Positions 45,061 to 55,628 of a DNA stretch of 64,000 bases are shown in pieces. Source of the DNA: Echria macrotheca (Eukaryota > Ascomycota > Sordariomycetes > Sordariales > Schizotheciaceae); assembly GCA_030411725.1 (NCBI GenBank), contig MU839836.1, forward strand, positions 620,001-684,000. Reading direction: 5' to 3'. The notes beneath the pieces are model-generated. The model saw nothing but the letters and a program-made list of their open reading frames with translations, was not told the origin of the DNA and searched no databases. Every line of letters starts with the position of its first letter. Position 1 is the stretch's first letter. The position numbers and the translations under genes are program-made.

Positions 45061-46145
45061 CCCCGCCCAAGGAAGATATCCCGAGTCGACCGGGGCAGAC
45101 TGGCTCAGGTTCACGGTCGGCACTGCAGCGTTCCTCAATTCGGACCCGATTACCCCATCCACCATTCTCCGTGTTACGGTCCAGAAAGTAGGTTCCCCTC
45201 TCACCCTTCCCCCCACCACTGCAATCCTTGTGTATCCCAAGACTTGCAGGGAGGAGAACAGGGGAAATAGCCGAATCCTAATGTTCCTTTCTTTTTTTCC
45301 GTCTTTTTTCATCCTCTGGTCTCCCGCAGTGGCATGGCGGAGACGGGCGAGACGGGAGAGACGGAATCACGCTCCCTACTCGAGGGCTGTCCAATAATAT
45401 TCCGTTTCCATCTCACCGACCCAAGCATCGCGAACCGATTTCGGTATGCTTTCTCACTCCCCCCGATATGTTTTCCTCAGCTTGAGTTCTCTGTCGCGCT
45501 CCACTTGCCTTCTCCGGCAGGTCCTTCATGTGTCCCTGTTCTCATCCCAAGCCACGCGTCCACCTTGACCGTTCACCTGGTGCCTCTATCCCTGTCCATG
45601 AGCAGAGAGAATGTGCTAATTTCTCTAGCTGAAGTGGGCAACTAGGGGACGACATCGTTGCTCGTGGCAAAGATAGAGCATGAGTAATGGAGTGGCTCAC
45701 CTCCGACCTGGCTGGTCCAGCTCAGTCAGATGCGAGTGAGACAAAGCATCGGCCCTCGATGGAATCTGGGGAAGCGGTTGCTCCGCTGGGAGTCACACGG
45801 CCGCCGCGTGCGTATGCAAGGGCAGCAAGCAAGGTCTCTTGAATGAAGAAGGGACAACAGGGGGAAAATATTGAGGTGGACTTCCTGTTCGAGAAGCCGG
45901 CCTGTGATGATGAGTGAGACAGGGAACCCGGAGCAAGGGTGGCCTGATCGGGAATTTTGCGGTCTTGTGCATGCATTTGCAGCAAACGCAAAAGGGCTGA
46001 GGATGGGGGATCGTCTAGGAGCCCCTGTAATGGTGGCGTCTTGCTGACCACGCAAATATTGTGCGAGCCGCCGCTGGATTTGACATTTCCAACCATTTCC
46101 TCCTTCCTTTCACACGCCGTCTTTGCTTTCATCAGGAAATCAGCC
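45061..46145. other. intergenic with possible short coding relic
   Basis: An ATG at 45334 opens AETGETGETESRSLLEGC...FRFHLTDPSIANRFR before a good donor (gtatgc) and acceptor (cctcag), after which about 28 residues follow in frame. No family, so it is not called as a gene. The fragment at 45726-45845 is listed separately. Confidence 0.35.
45726..45845 (+). pseudogene. fragment related to the tail of the rhodopsin-like gene
   Basis: The DNA follows 39356-39475 closely: gcgagtgagac, then atcggccctcgatggaatct, gaagcgg.tg, ccgctggg, ccgccgcgtg and gcaagcaagg. It begins and ends abruptly and does not continue into the membrane helices. Only the part encoding the cytoplasmic tail was copied or retained. 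Confidence 0.65.
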
Positions 46146-47354
46146 ATGTCCCAGGGCTCCTCACCAACCCGAGAGACTTCAAGAACTGTAAGTTCTCACG
46201 TCGACCCCTAAGCACCGAGGTTCTTACGCGTAATTGTGTCAGGACAACGATGGCAACGATGCCGATGATGACAACGACTCGGCCTTGGGGTCCGATCAGT
46301 ACTCGACAGCGTCCATAACTTCATCTACTTACCATTACCGCCAGCTGGGTGGTCGAAGCTATCCAAATTTCAGGGATGTGGATCATTGGTATGTTTCTCA
46401 CTTCATGCGCTAAACAGCAGCTGAACCGACCCAGGGAGCCCGTCGACGAGAAGCAACAAGAGAGCTTCGACATCAGGCACCACATATACCTTATGCAGAA
46501 CAATCAGAAGCTCTTCAACGCTCCCGTTCAGCCCCGTTGCGTTTTGGATGTTGGCACAGGCACCGGTATCTGGGCTTTAGACGTTGCTGACACGTTTCCT
46601 TGGGCCGAGGTGATTGGCATTGACTTGGCCCCGATCCAGCCACCATGGGTTCCCCCTAACTGCAGATTTGAAGTCGACGATGCCAACATGAACTGGACTT
46701 TCGGGGATGGCCGGTTTAATCTTGTTCATATCCGCGACCTTGTCGTAGGTTCTTCACTACACGCTCACAAGATAGCCATTAACCAAGACTTATGATAGGG
46801 TTCTATACGCGACGACGAAAAGCTCTATGCACATGCCTTTTGCAGTCTTGAGCCCGGAGGTTGGATCGAGCATACTGAATCATTTATGATCATTTTCTCA
46901 GACAACAATTCGATCCCCGAAGATTGCGTATACCACGACTGGAACCGACTCTTCGACGAAGCCGGCGAGAAAACGGGGAAATCTTTTCATCTAGCCGAAC
47001 GGATCGAAAGCTCGATGAAGACGGCGGGCTTCAGAGTGTTAGGATCCCGAAAGAAAAAGGTGCCGATTGGTACTTGGCCCAAGGATCCAACACTGAATGA
47101 GGTTGGCTTATGGAATCAGCACAGGTGGATGGAAGGGCTGGATGGTTATGGCCGGTGGCTTCTGAAATATGTCTGGTCTTTAAGCGATGTGGATATCGAA
47201 CTGTTTTTTACGAGGACAAGGAAAGCACTGAGGGACAAGCGCATTCATGCGTACGAGTTATAGTAAGTTTATCATTGGGTCAACTTTGGGAGATGGCTGA
47301 CAGTTTTCTAGCACGACGGTCTGGGCACAGAAGCCGGGACCTGGTGGACAATGA
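46146..47354 (+). CDS. LaeA-like SAM-dependent methyltransferase (UMTA family)
   Basis: Five exons (46146-46187, 46243-46388, 46435-46744, 46799-47262, 47312-47354) with introns of 55, 46, 54 and 49 bp give 334 residues; all joins keep frame. The acidic Asp-rich lead (residues 15-30, DNDGNDADDDNDSALGSD) and TSSTYHYRQLGGRSYPNF are typical of fungal LaeA-like proteins. Motif I is VLDVGTGTGIW (about 99-109), followed by VIGIDLAPIQPPWVPPNCRF (about 123-142) and LEPGGWIEH (183-191). The short last exon supplies the usual end (YTTVWAQKPG). LaeA relatives act in the nucleus or cytosol on secondary-metabolism gene expression, usually without a proven substrate. Domain call is firm; LaeA-like function is inference. 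A transporter relic follows about 80 bp downstream. Confidence 0.88.
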
Positions 47355-47429
47355 CGGCGACTACTGTGAGAGCAAGCTGCTGACACAGTCGGTGCTAGCG
47401 CTCTGGAACAAGGGGAAGCCGGTCGGGGA

Positions 47430-47660
47430 TTTTGCAGCCGTCAGTGCATCGGAGATCGATCGTTTCCTTCGTCGGCATCCAGGCCGGCCTCAGCATCGCG
47501 GCCTCGCAACCGTCACCGCCACCATAGCGGGCGGCGTGGGCGGCATCATCTTCCAGTGTGACATGCCTGGGCCTCGGCCTGCCCGCCAACCTCTTCCTAC
47601 GCACGCGTATCTCACCCTCGCACGAGGCCACACACTCCGCCTGGCTCGACTTCACCAACT
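47430..47660 (+). pseudogene. MFS (monocarboxylate-type) transporter relic, copy 1
   Basis: One frame reads RHRGLATVTATIAGGVGGIIFQ, matching the family signature RRGLA...GGVGGIIFPLILQ of fungal monocarboxylate-type major facilitator proteins. The next part, in another frame, reads LGLGLPANLFLRTRISPS, the following helix and loop. The segment between is missing. About 60 of some 450 residues remain. Confidence 0.55.
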
Positions 47661-48528
47661 CATTTCGTACGCCAGCGTTTACGACCAGGAACATACGACT
47701 TCATACTTCCTTCCCTCGTACCTTAACGCCGCCGACTTCGACATTAAATAACCACGCCGACATAATGTCGAGCGCGTACGGCATGCTGAACTCGCGCAGG
47801 ATCTCCAGCCTCGCCTTGAGCACGGACAGGTCCGAGGCGGAGCCCACAGCAAGATCCAGGACGTCGGAGGGCCTGGAATCGTTGGCCAGCACCGGTGGCT
47901 GGGGCTGCTCTTCGCCCTTCTGGAGAGTCTCCCCCTGCGGCCAGATCGACTCAGAGGCAGCGTTGCCTGGCCACTTGTGATGTTGCCGTTTGAAGAATAC
48001 CTTCCGGTAAGTCCTTGTCGAACTGACTCTACAATAGTTTCTGATGTTTCGCAGGCGGTTTCTTTCGTTCGCTTACCGGAAGAGCTGTTTTGAGACGTTC
48101 ACTGTCTGTGGCAGTATCTGCAGCCTACACGGGGCGAGCTTTCCATCACCATGCCGGAAACTAGTGCGAGCTGAGGAAGCATGTCGATGGAGACACTGAA
48201 GTTCTCTATTCGGATCACGAAGCGATCACTGTCTGGGGAGGACCAGCCCGCCAGGTACAAGTCTATTCAGCACAGAAGGCGATCGAGATGCGAAACAGGG
48301 AGACCCGGCGCAAGAGGTGACTCGACCGGAGATTTTGCAGCCATCAGTGCATGCATGTGCAGCAAGCAAGGGATAAGGGGACCCGGGGTGAAGAGCTGGT
48401 GCTGGCTGGCTAGCCCTTGTCTCGACCAAGCTCCCATAACTAGCCAGTGTTGCCTGCAACCCAAAATCCACCCTCTTCCTCTCATATTCTCCCGGTTTCT
48501 AGTTTCTATTGTCCTCCATATTCGGACT
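47661..48528. other. intergenic, repeat pieces
   Basis: Near 48310-48370 lies a short repeat (gattttgcagccatcagtgcatg...gcagcaagcaag) related to 45952-45990 and 47430-47450. No gene is supported. The in-frame region upstream of the next ATG is open to 48181 but has a different composition. Confidence 0.45.
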
Positions 48529-49623
48529 ATGGAATTCAGCAATCACACGTATCAGCAGCAGAGCTATGTTTCCCCGCGGCGTCGAATCACGGAACAGGCA
48601 GCGGAGTCTTTTGAATCAGTCGCAGATCCCAGGTTGACGGAAGTGGAGCTGACCTTACAAACCGTTAGTGGCAAAGACCAAGACCAAGCTCAAGATGTCA
48701 TGCTGACAGCGTCCCAGAGTCCGACATTGAGCAGACGGCCTCCCCGTGAGGCTCTAACTATCCTCTCTCCAACCGATTCGTCGGAGGACAACGAGCCTCC
48801 CATGGCTTCAGCGACCACGGTCAGCTCCACCGCCGAGAAGAATTCCACGACGGTTTTTCGGGTCCACCCTCCGAGTATCTACGCCATCTGTTTCCCACAC
48901 ATGGATGCGAAACGCTACATGCTGCCGGCGGAAGACGAGGGTCCGATACAGGGGGACTACACCAAGAGTCCGGCGACAAGTCTGGCCTATACGACGCTGA
49001 AGCAGATGTCAACCTGCCTCAGAATGGCAGAAACCTACGTGGAATATTTCCGGGACATGGTCAAGTACTATGAATACGTCAAGCAGGATTACGAGCGGTT
49101 TACGGGGAAGAAGTCGTCGAGCAATCCAGCCGAGGAAGGGAAGCTCAGTGTCCGCATGGGAGGCGGCGGGCTCGAGGAGTGGAAAAAGGGGTTCAAGGTT
49201 GTTAAACACGGCGAGATTCTGCCCGTCGATGATGACAGGAGCTCGTCGCGGGACAGCACGATGGAGCCGGGCTCGTCTGTCGGGCCAGATAACAGCTATC
49301 ACGCAGAACAAACCAAGACGCCGAGGTCGAAGTTTACGCTGATCAACAATAACCATAACCAAGATTATATGGACGCCAAAATAGACAGTCCATCGGGCGA
49401 CCAGGACCCAGTGTGGCTTCAGTCGAGCTGCAACATGCAGCGGTTCTCGTCGCAGTCGTCATACGCCGTTCCGTCTCCACAGGTGGCGCAGTCAGTGTCG
49501 GCGCTCGCGGGTGAGCCGGATATACCGAATATCCCCACGTACGGATCATGGCAGGAGATGGGCGAGTATTTGATGACGGCGCAGTCGTTGCCGTGGAATC
49601 TGGTTCCGGGGAGTATCGACTAG
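48529..49623 (+). CDS. orphan protein, 364 residues, regulator-like C-terminus
   Basis: I start at MEFSNHTYQQQ, since the frame upstream is repeat-like. The N-terminus is Gln/Ser-rich and acidic; the centre reads VFRVHPPSIYAICFPHMD, then TSLAYTTLKQMSTCLRMAET and YVEYFRDMVKYYEYVKQDYE, an amphipathic helical block of about 60 residues; the end is Ser-rich and closes WQEMGEYLMTAQSLPWNLVP. Such endings occur in fungal regulators, but no zinc cluster, bZIP or other DNA-binding motif is present. Lone, single-exon and intact. Function unknown; a truncated or accessory transcription regulator is one possibility. Confidence 0.6.
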   Translation: MEFSNHTYQQQSYVSPRRRITEQAAESFESVADPRLTEVELTLQTVSGKDQDQAQDVMLTASQSPTLSRRPPREALTILSPTDSSEDNEPPMASATTVSSTAEKNSTTVFRVHPPSIYAICFPHMDAKRYMLPAEDEGPIQGDYTKSPATSLAYTTLKQMSTCLRMAETYVEYFRDMVKYYEYVKQDYERFTGKKSSSNPAEEGKLSVRMGGGGLEEWKKGFKVVKHGEILPVDDDRSSSRDSTMEPGSSVGPDNSYHAEQTKTPRSKFTLINNNHNQDYMDAKIDSPSGDQDPVWLQSSCNMQRFSSQSSYAVPSPQVAQSVSALAGEPDIPNIPTYGSWQEMGEYLMTAQSLPWNLVPGSID

Positions 49624-50139
49624 TTTGCGCATGGATCGCAGGACTTGTTGCCGGAAGATAGGGGGAACGGGTTCTGGGGGTCGATGAGCTCAATGTGAAG
49701 AGCCCTGGCCGTGTGAGTTGAAGACCATGTCGGGCCCGAGGATACCGAGATCTGGGGAGTGGCACCTTGGTACACATATGCAGCAGTTCTTTTCGTTCTC
49801 TCGGCGGGCGGCCCAGTTCGCGCTCAGCTTTGCTGACTAGGACTCTCATGCCTCAACAAGAGTTTCGCGGCATTTGGCGACATCGTCGGCCTCGTCCACG
49901 ACTGGCGAAGCCGATTCGGGAGCCGCGATCGATGCTCCGCCAACCGAGGATGGTGGTGCTCGTTGACGAAGCATTCACGTCGGCAATCCACCCAGCGGAG
50001 CGCGATGTGCCATGAAATAATCCTAGCAATGCTGGACCTGCAAATCTTTGCGTCGCTCTCCTGTAGTGATTATTGGGAAATGGCAAATGGGGCCATCGGA
50101 ATCTAGGCCTAGGATATCGACGACACACTGCTTCAGGCA
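49624..50139. other. intergenic, no supported gene
   Basis: Overlapping short frames only. No repeat family matched. Confidence 0.45.
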
Positions 50140-50240
50140 GCACCGCGGTCTCGCAACCACCATCGTCACCATTCCGGGCGGCGTGGGCGCATCATCTTCC
50201 CGCTGATCCTGCAGTCGCTCCTCCCGAGCTGGGGCTTTCT
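50140..50240 (+). pseudogene. MFS transporter relic, copy 2
   Basis: DNA gcaccgcggtctcgcaacc and cgggcggcgtgggcgcatca match copies 1 and 3; the peptide is RGLATTIVTIPGGVG, then after a one-base loss IIFPLILQSLLPSWGF. Only about 33 codons are left. Confidence 0.55.
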
Positions 50241-50868
50241 CTGATCATGCCGAATCCTCGAGCTTGTGCGACTGCAAGTCTTATGGGGAGTAAGCAGCCT
50301 CTGGAGAATATTTTATTCCTGTATTATTAGTATGACCTCATTTGCTTGGTTTCTATACCTATCTTCAATTGAAGTTCATGCCTCAACCTGCGGCGGTCCA
50401 GCTCGGCCAGCTTGTCAGTTCGGGTCAACCCCGTGCATTTCTCCCCACCTCCCATATTTCTAGCTCTATTTCCCCTCCAGACCTCTGTTTTTCCTTCCAC
50501 ACACTTCTTTCATCTATATTTGCTCATTCACACAGTCCACAAGCCTATCCGGGTGTTTGGGGATCCAGCCCACCATACCGACGCCGACCGTTGGTGCGCC
50601 GCAGCTTTCCCCCCAGCACCCAGGCCACTGCCATCGACGAAAGATTCGAGTACATCCCATTCGTTTGGGGGAGAAACGTAAACTCTGCCCAACATTCAGC
50701 ATTCGCAATCAGCCATTGGGACTAAGACTGCATCCGCTTCGTTCCTGCATTTCGGCGCCTACGACTCTTGTAAGTTTGCGTTCTTCTTGGCGATCGCGTT
50801 ATCGCTCCTGCATCTAACCTGACGAACTAGTGGCAGCGGATCGAAAAACATTGATGAATCCGTGACCA
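50241..50868. other. intergenic, no supported gene
   Basis: Frames at 50342-50725 and 50412-50681 overlap, start at non-ATG or weak positions and have no motif. Confidence 0.45.
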
Positions 50869-51830
50869 TGGATGCAACGGAGGCCGCCGGTTTCTTCTCA
50901 ACCTTCTCTATTGCCGACCCAGATGGCAGCGCCCGAGAGGGTTTGGGGAGGACTTAGCGGCGTAACCGGAGAGTCTTCGTCTGCATCCCATGTCACCGGC
51001 GCAAGCTAAGGTGCGACAAGAAGAAGCCGTGCTCGCGCTGTGTTGCATCTGGGACTCCGAATGGGTGTGTATATTAAGGGATCCCGAGCCAAAATCAAGA
51101 AGCCGCGCCTTCGCCTGCGCCTCGATCGCAAACAGCTATACCTGGAGAGTCAGAAAATGAACTGCAAGCACGTCTGGAAGGAGCTACTCACTGGAGAAGT
51201 GTTGCGAGCCAGGTTAGTCCAGGTTGTTACTTTCGTTCTCATCTTGGCACTAGTGCCGAACTACTAATCCGAGCGGCCCGTTGTTTAATATGGGCCGAGG
51301 AAGCTGATCTTAGTTGACGGGGTAACGCGTAGTTTAAAGGAGCCTGGTCCTACTGTGATTGGATTGGACCCGCAGTGGGAAGCCAGATACCAGGAGATTC
51401 TGCGCTACGAGGCCCTATTTCCATCACCGCGAGGCTCTAACTTCCCGTTCGGTAGTTTTTTTACCTTCCCGTAAAATAGAGCAGAGGTTTTCGGCAGATT
51501 ACCCCCTCCGAAAGTCGTAAATAACTTCGTCCAGTTTTACTTTAATATATTCGAGTCAACACACCGTCTCATATATCGACAGGAGTTTATGGAGGAACTT
51601 AATGCGTTCTGGATTAATAATACTTAGACCCCTGAAGAATGGCTCGCGCAGCTTTGTATGATGTTAGCCCTGGGCTGCCAGGCAGAGCCAAGTCAGACTC
51701 TGGCCAACACCGGGTAAAATTCCGAATACTGGACCGATGCCTTCCTAGATGCTGCCCAGTTCTTCTTTTCTCAATCTCAAAACTTCACAGCACCTACCTG
51801 ACATACCACCAAGGACCAACTCCCTATACG
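50869..51830 (+). pseudogene. Zn2Cys6 transcription factor, killed by RIP-like stop codons
   Basis: From ATG 50869 one frame reads DATEAAGFFSTFSIADPDG, meets a TAG, and continues into a perfect zinc cluster C-I-P-C-x6-C-x5-C-x2-C-x8-C with basic RRK residues (about 50973-51060). A TAA follows shortly after. From about 51522 the middle-homology part is clear: NNFVQFYFNIFESTHRLIYR, then a TAG, EEWLAQLCMMLALGC, a TAA, SEYWTDAFLDAAQFFFSQ and a TGA. Every stop can be derived from CAG, CAA or CGA by one C-to-T change, the RIP pattern. Between 51270 and 51520 the frame is lost. The relic ends where it meets transporter-like DNA at about 51835. Confidence 0.75.
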
Positions 51831-51879
51831 CCAGTAGTTGGCACGTTATGGTTTCTTTTGTCCACACAGGCCAGAAGCT

Positions 51880-52080
51880 GCTCACCAGTACGCCCACTGC
51901 ACACCCTCGGAAATCTGCGGTGGTCTCCTCGTGGCGGCGGCGTGGGCAGTATTCCCGCTGGATCTTGCAGTCCATCCTCCCAAACCGGGGCTTCCCATGG
52001 TCCGCCGCATCCTCGCATTCCTCGTGCTCGGCTCGCACTACCCGCCAACCTCTTCCTCGCACGCGCTCCGTGCCGCAGCA
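51880..52080 (+). pseudogene. MFS transporter relic, copy 3
   Basis: The DNA ggcggcgtgggcagtattcc and gatcttgcagtccatcctcc corresponds to the GGVGGIIFPLILQ segment in copies 1 and 2, and cccgccaacctcttcctcgc to the PANLFL segment of copy 1. In between lies MVRRILAFLVLGS, a normal next helix for this family. At least two frame breaks separate the pieces. It directly follows the dead Zn2Cys6 gene. Confidence 0.55.
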
Positions 52081-53794
52081 GACGGCCTGACAGGACAACC
52101 AGCCCATTGTCCACACCACTCACACCCCCGCCCCCTACCCCCTCTCTGCCCTACCTTTTCTCCCCCCCCCAGCGTTCTAGGGTCCGGAGCGGCCGGTACG
52201 GTACGGCTATAACACCCCCCAGCCCTCTCACCCCCTTCTTCTTCCTCACGAACGACTCGCCCCTCATTCTCTTCTCATTCGGCGCTGCTGACCTACACGT
52301 TATCTGCTGTTGTAAGGCCGGTTCATGCGCTGCACTAGTCTCCCCTGGCCTTCGGCCAGATCCTCGCGCATCGCCAATAAAACCTTACTAAACCTTACCG
52401 AGGGTGCAGGGTCTAGAACGATGCACAGTTCTATGGTCTGGTCCTCTCGCCCTGTGGACCTGCCAGCGCCGGTGATGGGAGCGGAACGCCCAGGCTTGTT
52501 CTGCGCAGAGCTGAGAATCGGCCGGCATTGGCAGTCGTCTACCACTCGTGCGGCGCTTGACATTGGGGACTTCAATATTGTTGGGCCTGGAGCCTGGGGT
52601 CTCCTGGCGAGGCAAAGAGATGGGTGGCTGGGATGGTGAGTCAGAGTTTGTACGTAGATATACGCTGTTGACCCAACTTCAAGACCATTTCCTCTCCCTC
52701 CCGGCCACCTGGACAGGAAACGCGCCTGATACGAACACGAAACTGTTTGATTGCCACGACGCGTCAACAAATGCGCGGCATTTTCATATAAAGCTTGGTA
52801 TTTCTCAATCTTGCGCCATGGCGAGCGACGGCGACAACCGGGCCCTCACCGAGCGTGAGGCCTCACCTGCTCCTAGGATACCGACCCGCTCCGCACTCGA
52901 CATCCGATTCTAACGAGGCCTCTTTCCCTTAGCATGGATCCATCGTTAAAAACTTTGGTAAGTTCCACGAGCAGCAGACGGTACTGTTTCCCAAGTCTCC
53001 GCGAGTCTACCCGCTTCCCTGTACGTCGCTGACCGTCGTCGTCGTTATTGTCGTTATTGTCGCTATTTTCGCCGAATTGGCGCTTGGTTTAAGGTACCTG
53101 GCTTCCGCAAGTTTGTGTGCTCGGAAGTCCCGTGCATCAACGAGTCCCAAGTGGTGCCCGACGAGAGCGGCGATCGTCCGTCTAGCTTTCATCGAGGAAT
53201 GCGCCCGCTACCCTTGCCTAAGACTTGGGGCGAGACATATGATTTAGTTTTGCCGTCTAGATATCCGCTCCACCCGGCCACGAAGGTTTGATATTGTTCG
53301 ATCCTTCTCAGAATTCGCAGTGCCTAACGCCTGAGTCTCCTCCCTTGCACATTCCAAAAGATAAAGGGCCATGATTGCCGGAAGTACCCGAGATTCCGCC
53401 CACCGTCAAGTCGAACGCGTAAGCCACCGTCGGGCCAACCGCCCAAGCTCCCCAGGTAGTTCCCATACTCCTTCCTCTATATACGGTCGGTACTAAAGCT
53501 AATTACCAGCAAGCCGTCCTACGCAAGCAGGCTCTCGCAGAGCAACGACCAGAACCAATCGGAGGAGCAGAGAAGGAGCCCGCCAACCACCTGGGCCGTG
53601 TCCAGCCACGGTGTTGGAGGGTCGGACCCGAACCAAAGGGCCAAGAAGGGGAAAAGAGGAAGGGGAAGAGGAAAGGCAGTGGTAGGGGGTGGTTGAGGAG
53701 GGTCAATTCATGTTGGAGGGTGCAGCAGCGCGGATTGAGTCCGCCACCCACCCAGGCAAGCACTCCTTCCCCAGCAGCTATGTCTGACGACTAA
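52081..53794. other. relics and low-complexity DNA, no confident gene
   Basis: A short frame from ATG 52818 (ASDGDNRALTEREASPAP) looks like a true N-terminus but stops at 52913. Near 53035-53090 a run gtcgtcgtcgttattgtcg encodes a Val/Ile-rich helix. A purine-rich patch lies at 53640-53690. None can be assigned. Confidence 0.4.
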
Positions 53795-53890
53795 GCCCAG
53801 CCTAACGTAACACATTTCCAATACAAGTAAGGAGAAACATAATTTGGAGCCCTCTAACAGTAGAAAGGGATGAGCTCTGCAGCAACTCAT
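53795..53890 (+). pseudogene. damaged copy of the Cys-rich small gene
   Basis: QPNVTHFQYK is followed by a gtaagg donor and a ctctaac branch region, then (one frame off) RDELC, matching exon 2, intron 2 and exon 3 of the gene at 44443-44759. The first half is missing and a frame shift follows the intron. Intron position is conserved. Confidence 0.65.
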
Positions 53891-54514
53891 GAACAGAAGA
53901 AATCAGCATTCAGACATTGTTCTGAGAGTTCAAATATCACCAACAATGCTAGCATTCGGTCTTGGGGATTATGGCTCACCACGGGCGCGCGTCATCGGCG
54001 TCTACTTCGGGCGGGCGGGTGACTGTTGTCTGTCATCCCAACCCCTTCCGCCTCCCGCTTTGCTCTTCACACATCCGTCAATCCTCACCCCAACAGAAAA
54101 TCTAGGGAATGTACCGAGAGCAAACCCTCTGGGTCACTCCCAACGCGACCCTTCTCGGCTCCTCCCCGAATGCCCCCAATCATGGCTTCAGAATCCCAGA
54201 CTCCGTCGTTACCGTCTCGGGACATCGAGATGGGGCGACGGCGGCGGACATGATTGGGCGGATTTTTCGTGGGAAGGAGCCTTGACCAAGGGAAGAGGGT
54301 GCTTCTTCGCGAGTTGAGGGTTGGAGAGCTGGGGTGAGCGCCGAGTCGCTACAGTACGGGCGCGGGAGAAAATGCGCACAAGCATTCGGGAACCAATGCA
54401 CGACAAAGACGTGTTGATAGGGGATGGACCGTGGCCGGTGCAACGAAGGGAGCTCCCGGCACACCTGGCGGGCAATCGGGGGGGCTTCGCTTCGGGAGCC
54501 GGGAACGACTGGCC
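53891..54514. other. no supported gene
   Basis: Two overlapping frames; one ends in PPIMASESQTPSLPSRDIEMG (54253 stop), which could be an orphaned N-terminus. Not assignable. Confidence 0.4.
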
Positions 54515-54860
54515 GGAGTTGAGGGTATCCCAGAGGTACTTGGTGATGGTCTCGTCGCTGAGGTCGTCGCCGATGGCCTTCTTCATCTCGGTGAGCTAGT
54601 TGAGCACCTCCTTGTTAGCTAGGCCGTGGAGAGGGCCAGCAAAATCGTTGAGGCCGGCAGCGAGCGAGAGGAAGGGAGAGTTGAGAGCCCTGCTAACAAG
54701 GTGGGTGCTGTGGGCGCTGACTTTGCCACCCTCGTGGTCAGTGTGGATTGTGAGGCAGACAGAGGAGCTCAATCCTGGTTGTGCCGAATCCGAGCTGGTT
54801 GGCGAAGTTGAGCGGGTAGTCCTTGTCCTTCTGGACGGGGGCAACCTTGATGCCAACGGG
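54515..54860 (-). pseudogene. mitochondrial-type citrate synthase relic
   Basis: On the minus strand the pieces VAPVQKDKDY, NFANQLGFG, then (new frame) LTIHTDHEGGKVSAHSTHLV, SPFLSLAAGLNDFAGPLHGL, ANKEVLN, TAG, LTEMKKAIGDDLSDETITKY and LWDTLNSGQ follow the order of mitochondrial citrate synthase. The catalytic His region (HTDHEGG...SAH) is included. A TAG replaces the expected Trp after EVLN (TGG to TAG, a RIP-type change on the other strand), and there is at least one frame shift. Both ends are abrupt, so about 110 of some 470 residues remain. A functional copy presumably lies elsewhere. Confidence 0.8.
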
Positions 54861-55628
54861 TGATGTCCTGGCATATGTTCCTAAGCTCTTCGATGATGCC
54901 GAAGACACTTTTAAGTTTCTTATCAACCACCTGAGATATACTGTAAGTCTGCCTCTTGCCAACTTGTCACGCTGGGAAGTAACGTACCTTGGTTGGCTGG
55001 AGGTCTTTCGTCCAAGAATGGAAAGGAAGATACCTGCGTATCTCGCCGCATATGTATGCGAAGTAAGCTTTTGTTTTGTTTTTAGCTTTACTATCGTTTA
55101 TGGCTGATTTAGTCTTGCGCGGAACCATGGCACCGTCTACAACGTTAAGTGGGTCGTATATGCTTAAGTAATTACTTGGATACGAAAAGGATTGCTAGCT
55201 TGGTGGTTTTAATGAAGCTTAGGCCTAGGGCTATTAGATGATATAAAGTGACTCTGAGACTAGAATTTGGCTTATTACCGTTGCGTTACGTAATGGGCAG
55301 AAAGTGTGCGTTTTGCGAAAAGCGGTGGTGGGTTCTGGGATCGTGCGGGCATAAGGCGTCGATTCTTCGAGGTGGCGTGGATGAGGGTATGTGTTGCGTT
55401 GACTGTTGAATCAGGCGGTTAGTTATTGTAGTAAAGAGAAGAGTATAAAGAATGGGGGTTGTACTCGATTATGGCAAATAACATCGAGCGACCCATACAT
55501 TATATAGATTAGGTGTACGGCCAAGGCCCCTCCAAAAAGGCTCGACCGCGAGCCTTCAGGAAAACAAAGGATCCAAACCAAATCCTACGGTACCTAAAAA
55601 CGCATCCCTGCTTTAATCGTGCGCGGCC
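54861..55628. other. plus-strand coding relic and family A repeat
   Basis: At 54868-55065 a plus frame reads LAYVPKLFDDAEDTFKFLIN and YLGWLEVFRPRMERKIPAYL with donor-like gtaagt and gtaagc sites after HLRYT and YVCE, perhaps exons of a lost gene. An inverted family A copy lies at 55399-55470. From 55100 to 55400 the DNA is TA-rich. Confidence 0.4.

Noticed and set aside
49343..49849. Minus-strand frame of 168 residues
   Set aside because: Partly antisense to the end of the 364-residue gene, with Ser/Thr/Pro/Arg composition typical of a shadow frame.
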